DNA of 64,000 nt from NCBI RefSeq assembly GCF_963678635.1, contig NC_087065.1, positions 69,878,956-69,942,955 on the forward strand, given 5' to 3'. Below, one piece after another: positions 1 to 9,797 of this stretch. This DNA comes from Symsagittifera roscoffensis (lineage: Eukaryota > Xenacoelomorpha > Acoela > Convolutidae). The translations under genes and the position numbers were made by a program. The notes under the pieces are model-generated. The model did no database searches, was not told the origin of the DNA, and was given only the letters and a program-made list of their open reading frames with translations. The first letter of the stretch is position 1. Every line of letters starts with the position of its first letter.

Positions 1-800
1 CAGGAAATCGTCCCCATACCTGTTGTACCTCATGCCTGTGCGTTTGCGATTGCCACTCCTTGTCCCCGCTGGTATTGACAAGTCAGGTTCTGTCCACTTC
101 GGCACCTCACCTTGCTCCGGATCGTTCCAATCTTCTTCCACAAAAAATTCCGCTTCAGAGTCCGCGTCTATTTTTTCATTGTCATCCAAACTCAAGTTCT
201 CATTGCCATCATTCTTATCTCTGGTGCCTTTTTCGTTCACTTCACATGCTGGTTCCACCAGTAGGTACTCTAGTCCCTCCATGTCCTTTGGTATACACCA
301 GTCCTCTGGGGATGGGACATGAGGCTTCAGGTTCTCGTAATGTGCTGCTCGCCCAGTACTCAAGCGGTAGAACCGTCCTTGTTGATGTACTTCAGTTATC
401 ATGAATGGTCCTCTCCATTTCTTGAGTAGTTTCTTCGTCCCTTTGGGCGGTATAACTTTCTGGAAAACCCACACGTACTGGCCCACTTCATATGGTTTTG
501 CCTGTAATATTCTTTCATCATATTTCTTGCGCTGTCTCATTTGTGCTTGCGCAGTGTTCCTCCTGCATAGCTCGTTTATTTCCTGCTGTCTCCTGATCGC
601 TTCTTGCACGTAAGCTTGAGGCGACGTCCTCTTCCCTTCATATTCCGGGTAAAAGAATGTCAGGGGCATCGCTCTCTCTTTGCCTGTCAACATCATGAAA
701 GGACTGATGCCCGTTGTTGAGTGTTGAGTGCTGTTGTATGCCCCTACGACTTGCGGCAGATATTTATCCCAGTCCGTCATGTATCTTGAGCAGTATACCC
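1..800 (-). pseudogene. Gypsy element 1: integrase C-terminal part
   Basis: The minus strand is open from about 789 to the window edge but has no nearby Met start because it is the tail of Pol. It reads the end of the core (ending in AYNSTQHSTTGISPFMMLTG), then a basic helix region, then the integrase C-terminal beta-barrel (KKWRGPFMITEV, GRFYRLSTGR, HYENLKPH). An acidic tail (NLSLDDNEKIDADSEAEFF) follows. The element runs off the left edge, so its end and 3' LTR are not in view. Confidence 0.8.
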
Positions 801-817
801 TCAGCAGTATACCCTCA
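790..817. repeat. 14-bp exact tandem duplication in integrase
   Basis: The word gcagtataccctca occurs twice in a row, at 790-803 and 804-817. Because 14 is not a multiple of three, it shifts the integrase frame and produces a TGA. Confidence 0.95.
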
Positions 818-1346
818 CCATTGTTCTATTCTGTCTCTCTACCAGCTCGTTGGTCTGAGGATGGTAAGTCGTTGAGTGTGCTTGAGCAATGTGTGACCTC
901 TTCATTAGTTCCTTAGTCAAGTCCCCCACAAAGGCCTTGCCGTTGTCTGACTGAAAAGTCATTGGACAACCATTCCTTGATATCCAATGGGTTATCAAGT
1001 GGTCACAAGTCTCCTCTGCCGAAGCTGTTTGACACGGCACCGCTTCTGCCAGCTTTGTAAAGTGATCAATTATAACCAGTATCTGGTTATACCCCGACTC
1101 CGTCATACAGATCTTCTGATGGTCTATCTGCACCACTTCATTAAATTCCGAGCTTTACACCGACTTGAGTGGGAATTTCATCTTCCTTGGGTCTTTCACT
1201 TGCAAGCATGCCAGGCATGCATTCACCCACCTCTCACAGGCTTTCCTCAATCCTGGCCAATCGAACCTGTGAAGTATTCTTTGTTGCACCTTGTCTATCC
1301 CCTGGTGCCCCATTTGGTCATGCGATCTGAACAGCACCTCTGTCTG
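801..1346 (-). pseudogene. Gypsy element 1: integrase zinc domain and DDE core
   Basis: The HHCC zinc domain is visible as HDQMGHQG followed by CLACLQVK. After an in-frame TAA (1155-1157), still in the same frame, the catalytic core shows its three acidic residues in LVIIDHFTKLAEA (Asp), TFQSDNGKAF (Asp) and NELVERQNRT (Glu). The frame ends in TGA at 801-803, created by the 14-bp tandem duplication at 790-817. The C-terminal part continues in another frame. Confidence 0.88.
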
Positions 1347-2362
1347 TTACAAATGTGGTAATATGATGAGGTTGTGCTTGTGTAGTATCTTCTCCTCGTC
1401 TTTTCTCTTGCATGCTACCACCCCCTCAGCCGTGTGATAGAGTAACTCTTTCCTTTCTTTGTAGAACTGGCTCAGGATCTTGTAGCTGTCTTCTTCAAGT
1501 TCCCCTTTTTCCTTGGACCCCATTCGGATCCATTTGGAGAGATTACTTGTCATCTTGTCATTCTTCTGAGCTTTTATCAGGTCCGACAGCCTATATCTCG
1601 CCTTGACATGTTCCTTCAGCGCCATGATCTGCCCATTCATCTCCCCAGGGTTGTAGACGTCGTCATTCAGCTTCACGCATACTATCCTCTTTACTATCTT
1701 CATGTCATCTTCTGGCAACAGATTTGTTCTCACATTTGAGTTGCATGATAGTTCCCTGAATGGTTTCCTCGAAACTGCTATTCTTTCAAGTTGTTCACCT
1801 CCTCGTACTTCCTGCACATCCAAGTTGAAGATTCCTGAGGACGGATCTGTTTGTAATTCCCTGTCGCGGTGTCTAATCTTTTCTTCTGCCAATATCATGC
1901 AGAGACTATCTTGATTGTCACTGCTCGCTTCCGAGTCCTCATCCCACTTTTCACACTCCCCGGACAAATTTTCTCCTTCAGTGTTTCCTTCCTCCGTGGA
2001 CGTGGACCGCTCCCCGGACTCTTGACCTAGTCCCAGGTATTCAGCTTCTTCCTTGAACTCCACTCTCTTTTTCCTAACCCTAGTCCGTTCAAGTAAGTCG
2101 GCTGGGATTTTTCAACCAGTGACTGCACCACATCCTTCCCATCAGGGTTAGTCACCTTCATGGTATTTCCATCACTAGCTATCCCGCTCCTTCGCAGTAT
2201 TGTGACCTCAGGTTCCTCCTTACAATTTTCTTGGATCACGGGCTTATCATCCGCTAGTTTCTCGAGTAACCTCTTTAATTCATCGTCTATTCGTGCCTCC
2301 CCCGTCTCTACCTGGTTAAGATCGTAGCCTTTTGCTTTGAGCGTCTCCCTCACGATCTTTGA
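1347..2362 (-). pseudogene. Gypsy element 1: RNase H to integrase linker
   Basis: About 1 kb of charged coding-type sequence in two frames: 2353-2027, continuing the RT frame, then 2063-1347 after a frame change. It is rich in Glu, Asp, Lys and Ser (for example EEDSYKILSQFYKERKELLY just before the integrase). No catalytic motif is seen. Its place and length suggest a linker plus the start of the integrase N-terminal domain. The segment ends at an in-frame TAA (1347-1349) and the integrase zinc domain continues in the same frame. Confidence 0.6.
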
Positions 2363-3562
2363 CTAGAGCATTATTCCTATCGGCATCCCTCGGTTCTTTT
2401 TCAAGATTGTTTCTTTAGTAGTATCTTTTGGTAATTCCGGGTGATCTTCTATTGGTTTGCCTGATTTGTCCAACCATCTTGTGAGAGGCAGACTGTCATA
2501 CGTTTCCTTGTCCATGAAGGAGAAGCCATCCTTGATCTCAGGTCTATCTGCCTTCCTCTGTTCTTGTCTCTCGTAGAACTCCGTCTTCTTGCTCAAGCTG
2601 TCAGCATTTTGATGTTTATCTCGTGTTCTATGCTCAATTATGATATCGTATCCGTCCAGGCGAACTATCCACCTCCCAATGTAACTTTGGTCCCTTGAGT
2701 ATGTCTTCAGCCAGCTTAGTGCCCTGTTGTCGACTCGCAGCTTGAATGGCTCGCTGCCTAGGTATGCCCTATATTTCTCGAAAAAGGTAACCACCGCGAA
2801 CATCTCTGCTTTCGGTGCTCCGTACTTCATTTCCGTGTCACTTAGGACTTTGCTCCCATATGCTATTGGTCTCAAGACTGTCTTCCCATTCCACTCTTGT
2901 TCCTGGTGGAGTATTCCAGATATCGCTACTACCGACGCGTCCGTATCCAGCACGTACATCCCTTTCTCTGTTGGCATCCCTAGTACTGGTGCTTCGCACA
3001 ACTCTTTCTTTATTCTCTGGAATGACTCTTCCGCTGCATTGTTCCACGTAAACTTCTTGCCCTTGTGTCTCATTAACTGTTGCATCGGATAAACTTTGTC
3101 TGCATAGCCCTTGACGAATTCTCTGTAGTAATTTGCAAAACCCAGGAAGCTCATCAATTGGTGTTCCGTTTTTGGCGATTTCCAAGTTAGAACTGCTTCT
3201 ACTGCGTCTGGATCTGGTCTGATGCCGGGTCTATCCACCATCCTACCCAAGTATTTTATCGAGTCCTTGAGTATCTCACACTTTGATGGTTTGCACTTCA
3301 GCCCCGACCTCTTCATACACGCAAATACTTCGTCAAGTCTCTCAATGTGGTCCTCTAGTGTGGGTGTCGCTATTACCACGTCATCCACATAGCACATTAC
3401 CAGATTGCCATACTTCTTCGTCACGCCTATCAGTGCATGTGCCATCAACCGCTGAAATGTGGCAGTGGCATTGCAAAGACCAAACGGCATCCGTTTCCAT
3501 TGAAACAGACCCAACTCGCAGGCAAACCCTGTCTTGTCCCTGACCTGCTTCCTGAGTGGTAC
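2363..3562 (-). pseudogene. Gypsy element 1: RT palm/thumb and RNase H
   Basis: Same frame as the preceding piece, after the TAG at 3563-3565. It carries the RT strand motif FQWKRMPFGL, the catalytic box CYVDDVVIA (YVDD), the thumb motif SKCEILKDSIKYLG, and the connection FLGFANYYREF. RNase H follows, with its first Asp in YVLDTDAS and the later DNRAL and NADSLSK motifs. These residues are intact, so only the flanking stops disable it. The frame closes at TAG 2363-2365, and open sequence in the same frame continues immediately after. Confidence 0.9.
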
Positions 3563-6500
3563 CTACCAAAAGGCCGAGCCTAAATCAAGAGTCGTAAAAA
3601 ATTTTGCATCACCTAACTTCGAGAGACTCTCATCAACCCTAGGTATGGGATAGGCATCCTTCACCGTGACGGAGTTCAGGTATCGAAAGTAACAACAAAA
3701 CCTCAACTGATCGCCTTTCTTTTTGGCCATCACTACTCCACACGCCCACGGTGATTTGGATGGTTCTATCATGTCATACTCTAGTAGCGTTTCAATCTCC
3801 TTTCTACACGCATCCGATTTGTGTGGGGTCATGCGCCTCGCCCCCTCCCTGAGCGGTATTGCGTTTTCCTCAAGTTCTATTTCATGCTCAACAAAATTAC
3901 AACACCCGATGTCTGCCTTATGTCTTGAAAAAACCTCCTCGTTCCGTTCTAGTACGTCCTTGATGGCTTCGAGCTGTTCGTTCGTTAACTTCCCTCTTAA
4001 GTGTTCAATTTCCGGTAGGACCGGTTTATCACTCTGTATTTCATCTAGTGTGGGCCGTTCCGGGAAATTCGAACAGCTCGATAGTTCATCGTCTGTCTCT
4101 GACTTGAGTGACTTCACAAGACCTGATGAACCTTTTATTTTCTTCAATCGTCTCAAGATACAAATTTTGTCCCTATGATTGGGAGAATCAACAACTTCAT
4201 TTTGTTTATGGTTTTCAGTCATTTCATATCGAGTTTTTACGTGTAAAGCATATCCCAGTTTCCTCCCCCTCTGTATCGTGATTGGCATGTCAAGGGTATT
4301 CAACAAGACACTCACGCAGAGACCGCTCTTCGTGATCGAGAAGGATCTTCCTAAAACAGCAGCACTTTGACTATTTGGATTTGGGACTATGCATACCTGC
4401 TTGTTGTCACTTAGTTCATTGTAATTTTTCATTCGTAAGCTTACGATCGCCGCTTCGTTCGCCTTTAGCCTCACTCTCATACTCAAGAATACCGGTGCTT
4501 TGGTCTCATTTGCCATTATTAAATTTACCGGTTTGATTGCGTACCTCCTATCCGGGTTCCGTATCCTGAACATTGCGTTGTTTAGATCAATCGCTACATC
4601 AAAGTTTCTGATGAAGTCTCTGCCTAAAATAAATTGGTCAGACTCATCTAGGTTTTCTACCACAAGAAAGCTCATCCACAGGTTACGTTCCCCCAGATTC
4701 AGGGCTATTATCGGCATCCGGCCCAACACCCGCAGCGCCCCTTTGTTTGCAGCTGACAACCGTATTCTTGAATCTACCAAATCATTTTTGTTGAAGCCCA
4801 TTCGTTCCCAAGTTTCGATTGGTATGACACTCAAGACCGCTCCCGTATCAAGCAACCCACGTAACTGAGTCTTCTTGCCACTTATGTCGAGCACATGTCC
4901 TGTCACATCTGCCTCTGTCCCGATGTGCATTGCATCTTCCTCAAGCATGGCGCAGTGTCCAATCGATCTCATTTTCAACTCTTCTTTTCCCACGTAGATT
5001 TGCCCTATTAGATCTTCATCGCATGTTATCATCGTTTTCGTATAGATATTGATCCCATCTATGTTTAGCATTACCTCATGTGGACCATAAGCTTCTGTGT
5101 ACCTGTTATCAACACGTACCGACTTGCTACCCCCACTCGTGAGTAGTGCCCTCAATGCTCTTGAAGTCGTTTGTGGGCTTATACAACTCAAGTAATCTGC
5201 GTGCACATCAATGTGCATTATTGTCTGGTCACTTGGTTCTCTCAAGTTTCTCTTTACCTCATGGCCGCCCACAGTGATTATTGACATTATTCTTGCCCCA
5301 ATCTTTGTTATGCCGAATGGCTTTCCTGTAACCATCTTTACAGTGTTGCAGTTTCCATTTTTTGTCGAACCCGCTACAGCCTCTGGTATTGTTTGTGAGG
5401 AACTTAATGCTTCGTTCATTTTCTGTCTTTCGATCTCCTGCTTCAGCCGTTGTTCTATTTCTTTCGCTGCCAGGTCCTGTTTCACTTTGTTGATAGCCTC
5501 CGCTGCCGCCTTCTCATAGGTTATTTCTAGGGCGTTCCTTGCCGTGGCTTCTATTGCACTATTACATTGTGTTACAGCTTTCACTGTTTTCGTCGGTAGT
5601 TCTGCACTTGGTTTTTCAAGGTTTTTCGTCTCAAATTCACCTTGTCTGTTTCTCTGGTTCTGTACCGCTGCTAACGCCAACTTGTGTTTTGGATGACTCT
5701 GATTCTTAACCGCCTCCCAAAACAACGGACAGTCCATCCTGAAGTGCCCCTCTTGGTTGCAGAAGAAGCATCTTGCACCTATTTTGATAATCAAGCCACT
5801 ATAGAACTTGTGTTCTTCCATCTGGCTCATATCTTCTTCATCTGGTGCATATCCCAAACTCTTCATGCCCTGTTTGTATGTCGTGCAATCCGCCACATGA
5901 TGGTCAGCTGACCCGCAGTTAGCGCATGATCTGCGTTTGTCCATGTCGTCTCTGGGCTTGTACCATGACGACCTTTGTGGCTGACTACCCACCTGCGTAT
6001 TCCTTGTGTCTGAGTACGAGTATTTCTTGGGTTTCATCAGCATGTATTCTCTTGACTTCTGCCTCATCTCTTCTGGAGTTGGTGCACTGTCTTTCGACAA
6101 TGTATAGTATGTTGCTAACATCGTTCTCAAGTCATCACTCTTTACCCCATCAATGAACTTTGAGGCGATGCTGAAGTTCCTTCGATTGGTAGATTCTTCC
6201 GGGTCACTCCTTCTTCTCAAGCTCTCAAGATCATCTAGGAACCTGTCTATCGAATCATCGTCCCTTTGTCTTCTCTTTTCAAATCGCATCATCGCTTGAT
6301 GACCCTTCATGCTTGAGCCGAATCGATTTAACAAAATTTCAAAGATTTTGTCCGCTGTATCGCGTTCCTCTTCTTTCTTCGCAGCCACGCATTTCAATGC
6401 CGTGCCTTCCAGGTTGCTCAATATTGCTGTGCATGCTTGCCTCTCATCGTTCAAGTTGTCTTGTTCCAAGTGCAACATCATGACTTCTACCCAAGTGTCA

Positions 6501-6643
6501 ATGCATCCGTCTGAATCATCTTTGAATTCTTTTGGTTTCTTGAAAGTTTTCCTGGATTTGCTGCTTCCCTGTCGCTCGAGTCGGTGTTCCTTGTAGCGAA
6601 GGCCTCTAGTGTCCTGTTCATCATTTCCCAGGTGCTTGCCCAT
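3563..6643 (-). pseudogene. Gypsy element 1: capsid, nucleocapsid, protease and RT start
   Basis: A 1,026-aa frame. Residues about 40-200 are a retrotransposon capsid domain. Two CCHC knuckles follow: CANCGSADHHVADC near residue 235 and CFFCNQEGHFRMDC near residue 292. A long Lys/Glu-rich segment comes next. The aspartic protease has its active-site DTG within GLLDTGAVLSVIP (near residue 605) and a second family motif, FILGRDF. After another linker the RT fingers begin (FSRHKADIGCC, then the KKKGDQLRFC region, TLDLGSAFW). The frame ends at an in-frame TAG inside the RT. The RT continues in the same frame beyond it (2363-3562). Gag and Pol parts appear fused in one frame rather than separated. 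Confidence 0.85.
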
Positions 6644-7812
6644 GTCATGGCATCCGGTCCCACGTTGTTCCGAGTCGTGGAGTCTCCTGGACCACTTGTT
6701 GTGTTCGCTGTTCCACTTTTTATAATAGCCTTGGCCCCCACCGGTGCCGTACTCGCGGCCTCCCGGGTTACTGGTAACGGTGTTGACTGTCGTTTGTTCC
6801 TTTGCGGTTCCACGAAGTCAACTCTATTACCTTGTGTCGGCTCTGCCGCTGGCCTGTCTTGTGGTGTTGAATTCCTCAAGATAGCATCTAACTTTGTCTG
6901 TATAGCACTTGAGCTCTCAGCCTGGTCCCTACTCATCGTATCCATTCTCGTTTCCAAACTCTCCAACTGGCTATTCACTGCGTCATATCGGTGCTTCATT
7001 TCTAGCAGGTCTTTTCTGATGTTCTTGTCTCGCTCTCCATCAGTGGTTTCTACCTTGTCAGACATCTGCTGAAGCTTTTCCTCCGTTGCTCTCGCTAGAT
7101 GGAAATAGTTGTCCAGGTACTCATGTTTGTTGTTTCTCATTTCCTTCCTTATCACATTTCTATCCTCTTCGCTGTGCTTCAGTTTCTCATCTATCTGATC
7201 TAGCTTCGCCATCAAGTCGCTTAGCTCAAGAGTAGTTGTTCCATGGTCCGTTGTTGTCCTGTAGTCGGTCGCTGGTCCCGGTTTTTTCTGATCCTCGTTT
7301 TGGTCGGTCCCTGTCGTTCTCGTGGATACTGTTCCGAATGTTTTGCTTTTCTCGATTTTCGTCTCCCCCACTGCTGCGTCTCTCGATCTCATTCCGACCA
7401 TCATCGCCAATCTTTCAGTAAAAGACGTTCTCTTTTGAGACTCTTCCTTCACCGTTTCTGGCGTGTTGCCTGTTGTGTCTTCCACGTTGTCTATCGGTGA
7501 GAACTCCATGGACTTCGGGTTAGGTTCTTCCGCATTGGGCATTGGAGTTGACTCTGTCGTTTCCTTTCCCACTTCATCCACACTTTGATCCGGTGTCTCT
7601 AGTTCAATCTCGATGGTGGGTTCTACTCGTTCCCCTTCCGTGCCCTCTTTTGCTCTGTTCTCCGTGGTACTCCTCGTGCTGACCATACTAACTGAAAAGT
7701 TCTTCTTTGTTACCTTCGGACCCATTGATGTTGTTTTACGTAGCGACGAGTTATACTTTGTCTTTGCCTCGGTAGATCTTTTTTCAGCTACCGGTACCCT
7801 GCTCCGCCTCAT
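6487..7812 (-). pseudogene. Gypsy element 1: gag N-terminal region
   Basis: A 441-aa open frame, rich in Lys, Glu, Thr and Ser. The middle (about residues 190-310) is charged heptad-like sequence containing LMAKLDQIDEKLKHSEEDRN, likely coiled coil. It has no zinc knuckle and no enzyme motif. The Met at 7812 is the first in-frame start. Its 3' end overlaps the next frame (6643-3563) by 157 nt. In retroelements of this type such a region precedes capsid, so I read it as the matrix-like part of Gag. Whether the overlap is a programmed frameshift or an indel is open. The decay elsewhere favours an indel. Confidence 0.7.
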
Positions 7813-8031
7813 TATTTACAATTGCTACTATTTACAGTATTACTATCTACAAAATTCTACTCTAAGGTTAAAACCTCTTTTGATAAAATTTTATAAAAAG
7901 AAATGTACAATTTGCTAAAAACAACTTTTCCTGAGTTTATGAAATTTCTATGTGTTAGGATTGAATAGAAAATTTGATTTTGCAATTGGTTACTTCAACC
8001 TGACTTAGTACTCTTTTAGTACCCCCCTTCT
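7813..8031. other. AT-rich leader upstream of gag, no gene
   Basis: This stretch lies between the gag start and the minisatellite. It is AT-rich and has no open frame. By position it is the untranslated leader of Gypsy element 1. I could not find a convincing tRNA primer-binding site in it. Confidence 0.4.
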
Positions 8032-8702
8032 TTATGCTGTTCCAAGACTTTCTCTCTACTGTCCCAAGACTATCAGTGTTGTCCCAGTACTTCTTGTTAG
8101 TGTCCCAAGACCACTGTCCCATGACCCTTGCCATAAAATTACTGTCCCAAGACTACTGTCCCAAGACTAATGTCCCAAGGCTACTGTCCCAAGACTACTG
8201 TCCCAAGACTACTGTCCCAAGACTACTGTCCCAAGACTACTGTCCCAAGACTAGTGTCCCAAGACTAGTGTCCCAAGACTACTGTCCCAAGACTACTGTC
8301 CCAAGACTACTGTCCGAAGACTAGTGTCCCAAGACTAGTGTCACAAGACCACTGTCCCAAGACTAGTGTCCCAAGACCACTGTCCCAAGACCAATGTCCC
8401 AAGACCACTGTCCCAAGATCAATGTCCCAAGATCAATGTCCCAAGACCACTGTCCCAAGACCAATGTCCCAAGACCACTGTCCCAAGACCACTGTCCCAA
8501 GACCAATGTCCCAAGACCAATGTCCCAAGACTGAAGACTGTTTCGTACCAAGACTGCTCTGGTCCAAGACTGTCCCAAGACTGCACTGTACCAAGACTGT
8601 CCCAAGACTGCTCTTTCCCGAGACTGTCCCAAGACCGTGTTGCTCCAAGACTGTCCCCAGACTGCAATGTCCCAAGACTTCTTCGTTACTGTCCCAAGAC
8701 TT
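8032..8702. repeat. 14-bp minisatellite (TGTCCCAAGAC + 3 variable)
   Basis: The core is TGTCCCAAGAC followed by three variable bases. It is regular at 14 bp from about 8147 to 8530 (roughly 27 units) and degenerate on both sides. The variable triplet is clustered: TAC and TAG dominate up to about 8345, then CAC and CAA alternate with TAG or TCA, so variants spread locally. From 8540 to 8702 the spacing loosens and related words (CCAAGACTG) appear. Long open frames on both strands here are artefacts of the repeat. It lies just upstream of the gag start of Gypsy element 1. Confidence 0.95.
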
Positions 8703-9597
8703 GTCACTGAGTGTCTGGATATCGGATCTCTTCTTCTTCGTTGTAGGGACTATTGAACCACTGTACCTTTTACCACCACTTGAGCTCTAGTAAAAATTTT
8801 CCCAAAATCCCTATCTTAATGGTCAAAACCCAAATACTAATCCCCTTGTATTTGTATCCCTCTCTATGTTTCAGGCTATTTGAAACCCTAAATTCCCCGC
8901 AGGTATCTTGTGATCACCTGTTCGTTAAAATACCAACAACAAATTTTCACCAAAACGTAAAAATTTAAACTGGAAAAAATTTCAAAAACAGATGGATGAA
9001 TTCTCCTGAAATTCAAGGTTGACCGATGTCAATCTTTGTCCGAAAAAATGTCTGGTACCCGATTGCCACACGTTTTCCTCCCCCCTGCTAGCGATCTTAT
9101 GGGGTATCACAAAAACTGTCTATGTCCGTTCCCCCCTACCGATTCGACCAGGGTACCTACCTTAACCTGATGTTAAATTTGGATATACGCTTCTTATAAC
9201 CAACGCGTGTAAGTATCTAATGTAACTAAATCGACGATGCCGAACAATTAGTTACTCTAATGTGTCCCCCCTTTTTACAATTTACAACCGCTAACCTCTA
9301 ACCTAACCAGCCCCCTTCTAACCTCCCCCCTCTTCAGCCCCCCTCTTAAGCCGAAAAATCCTTTAAGCGCCGGGTGCTAAACCTGTCGAGAGAAAACCGT
9401 AGACCTGTTTCCAGGCCTGCTTGTGTAAAAACTTCCTCAAAACAATGGGGCTCCGCTTATCCAATTTTACACTTATCTCCTATAATGTAATGTGGATTCT
9501 AACGATACCCGTTTGCCCAACTTGAGAACACCCCTGTGCGTCCTCTTGTAGTGATCCCGTGCTGGTTGTCTCCGTTCTGCACTTGACAGCAGCACCA
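8703..9597. other. C-rich unassigned stretch, possible leader or 5' LTR
   Basis: No gene or open frame is seen. The composition differs from the flanks, with many C runs on the plus strand (for example around 9240-9345). It may belong to the 5' LTR or leader of Gypsy element 1. LTR ends could not be identified because the matching 3' LTR is outside the window. Confidence 0.3.
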
Positions 9598-9601
9598 CCT
9601 T

Positions 9602-9797
9602 CCCACTTGGCTGGTCACCTCTTCCAGTCAAGTTTCCTGGCGGTTCATCTCAGTCCTTCTGAAACACTTTCCCACTCGGCTGGTCACCTCTTCCAGTCAA
9701 GTCTCCTAGTGGTCCGGTTCGATCCTTGTGAACCACTTTCACACTCGACTGATCACCTCTTCCAGTCAAGTCTCCTAGTGGTCCGGCTAGGTTGCAA
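9602..9797. repeat. 69-bp tandem repeat, about 2.8 units
   Basis: Units begin near 9602, 9671 and 9740, exactly 69 bp apart. Each contains the shared core CACCTCTTCCAGTCAAGT. Units 2 and 3 also share CTCCTAGTGGTCCGG. Because 69 is divisible by three, the array is open in one frame, which explains a spurious 85-aa frame. Confidence 0.9.

Larger units (their letters stand above)
1..7812 (-). mobile_element. Ty3/Gypsy LTR retrotransposon, decayed internal region
   Basis: Read on the minus strand, the order is gag N-terminal part, capsid, two CCHC zinc knuckles, aspartic protease, reverse transcriptase, RNase H, a long acidic/basic linker, then integrase (zinc domain, DDE core, C-terminal domain). 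Integrase after RNase H is the Ty3/Gypsy order. The copy is dead. It has in-frame stops at 3563-3565, 2363-2365, 1347-1349 and 1155-1157, a frame change near 2050-2090, a frame change between the first two reading frames near 6490-6640, and a 14-bp duplication at 790-817. No envelope-like gene is visible before the window edge. The 3' LTR lies left of position 1. The 5' LTR should lie right of 7812 but could not be delimited, because there is no second LTR to compare with. Confidence 0.9.

Noticed and set aside
1-800. Envelope-like gene making element 1 a retrovirus-like errantivirus
   Set aside because: The open minus frame is integrase C-terminal sequence followed by an acidic tail. No signal peptide or transmembrane segment is seen before the edge.
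1155-3565. Alternative genetic code with TAA/TAG read as sense
   Set aside because: RELCH and MTHFSD have no internal TAA/TAG and end in TAA, and the same element also has frameshifts and a duplication, so ordinary decay explains the stops.
8032-8702. CRISPR-like array
   Set aside because: There are no unique spacers. Units are directly adjacent 14-mers in animal DNA.
8034-8790. Several 80-150-aa frames on both strands
   Set aside because: They are translations of the 14-bp minisatellite. A unit not divisible by three and free of stops opens every frame.
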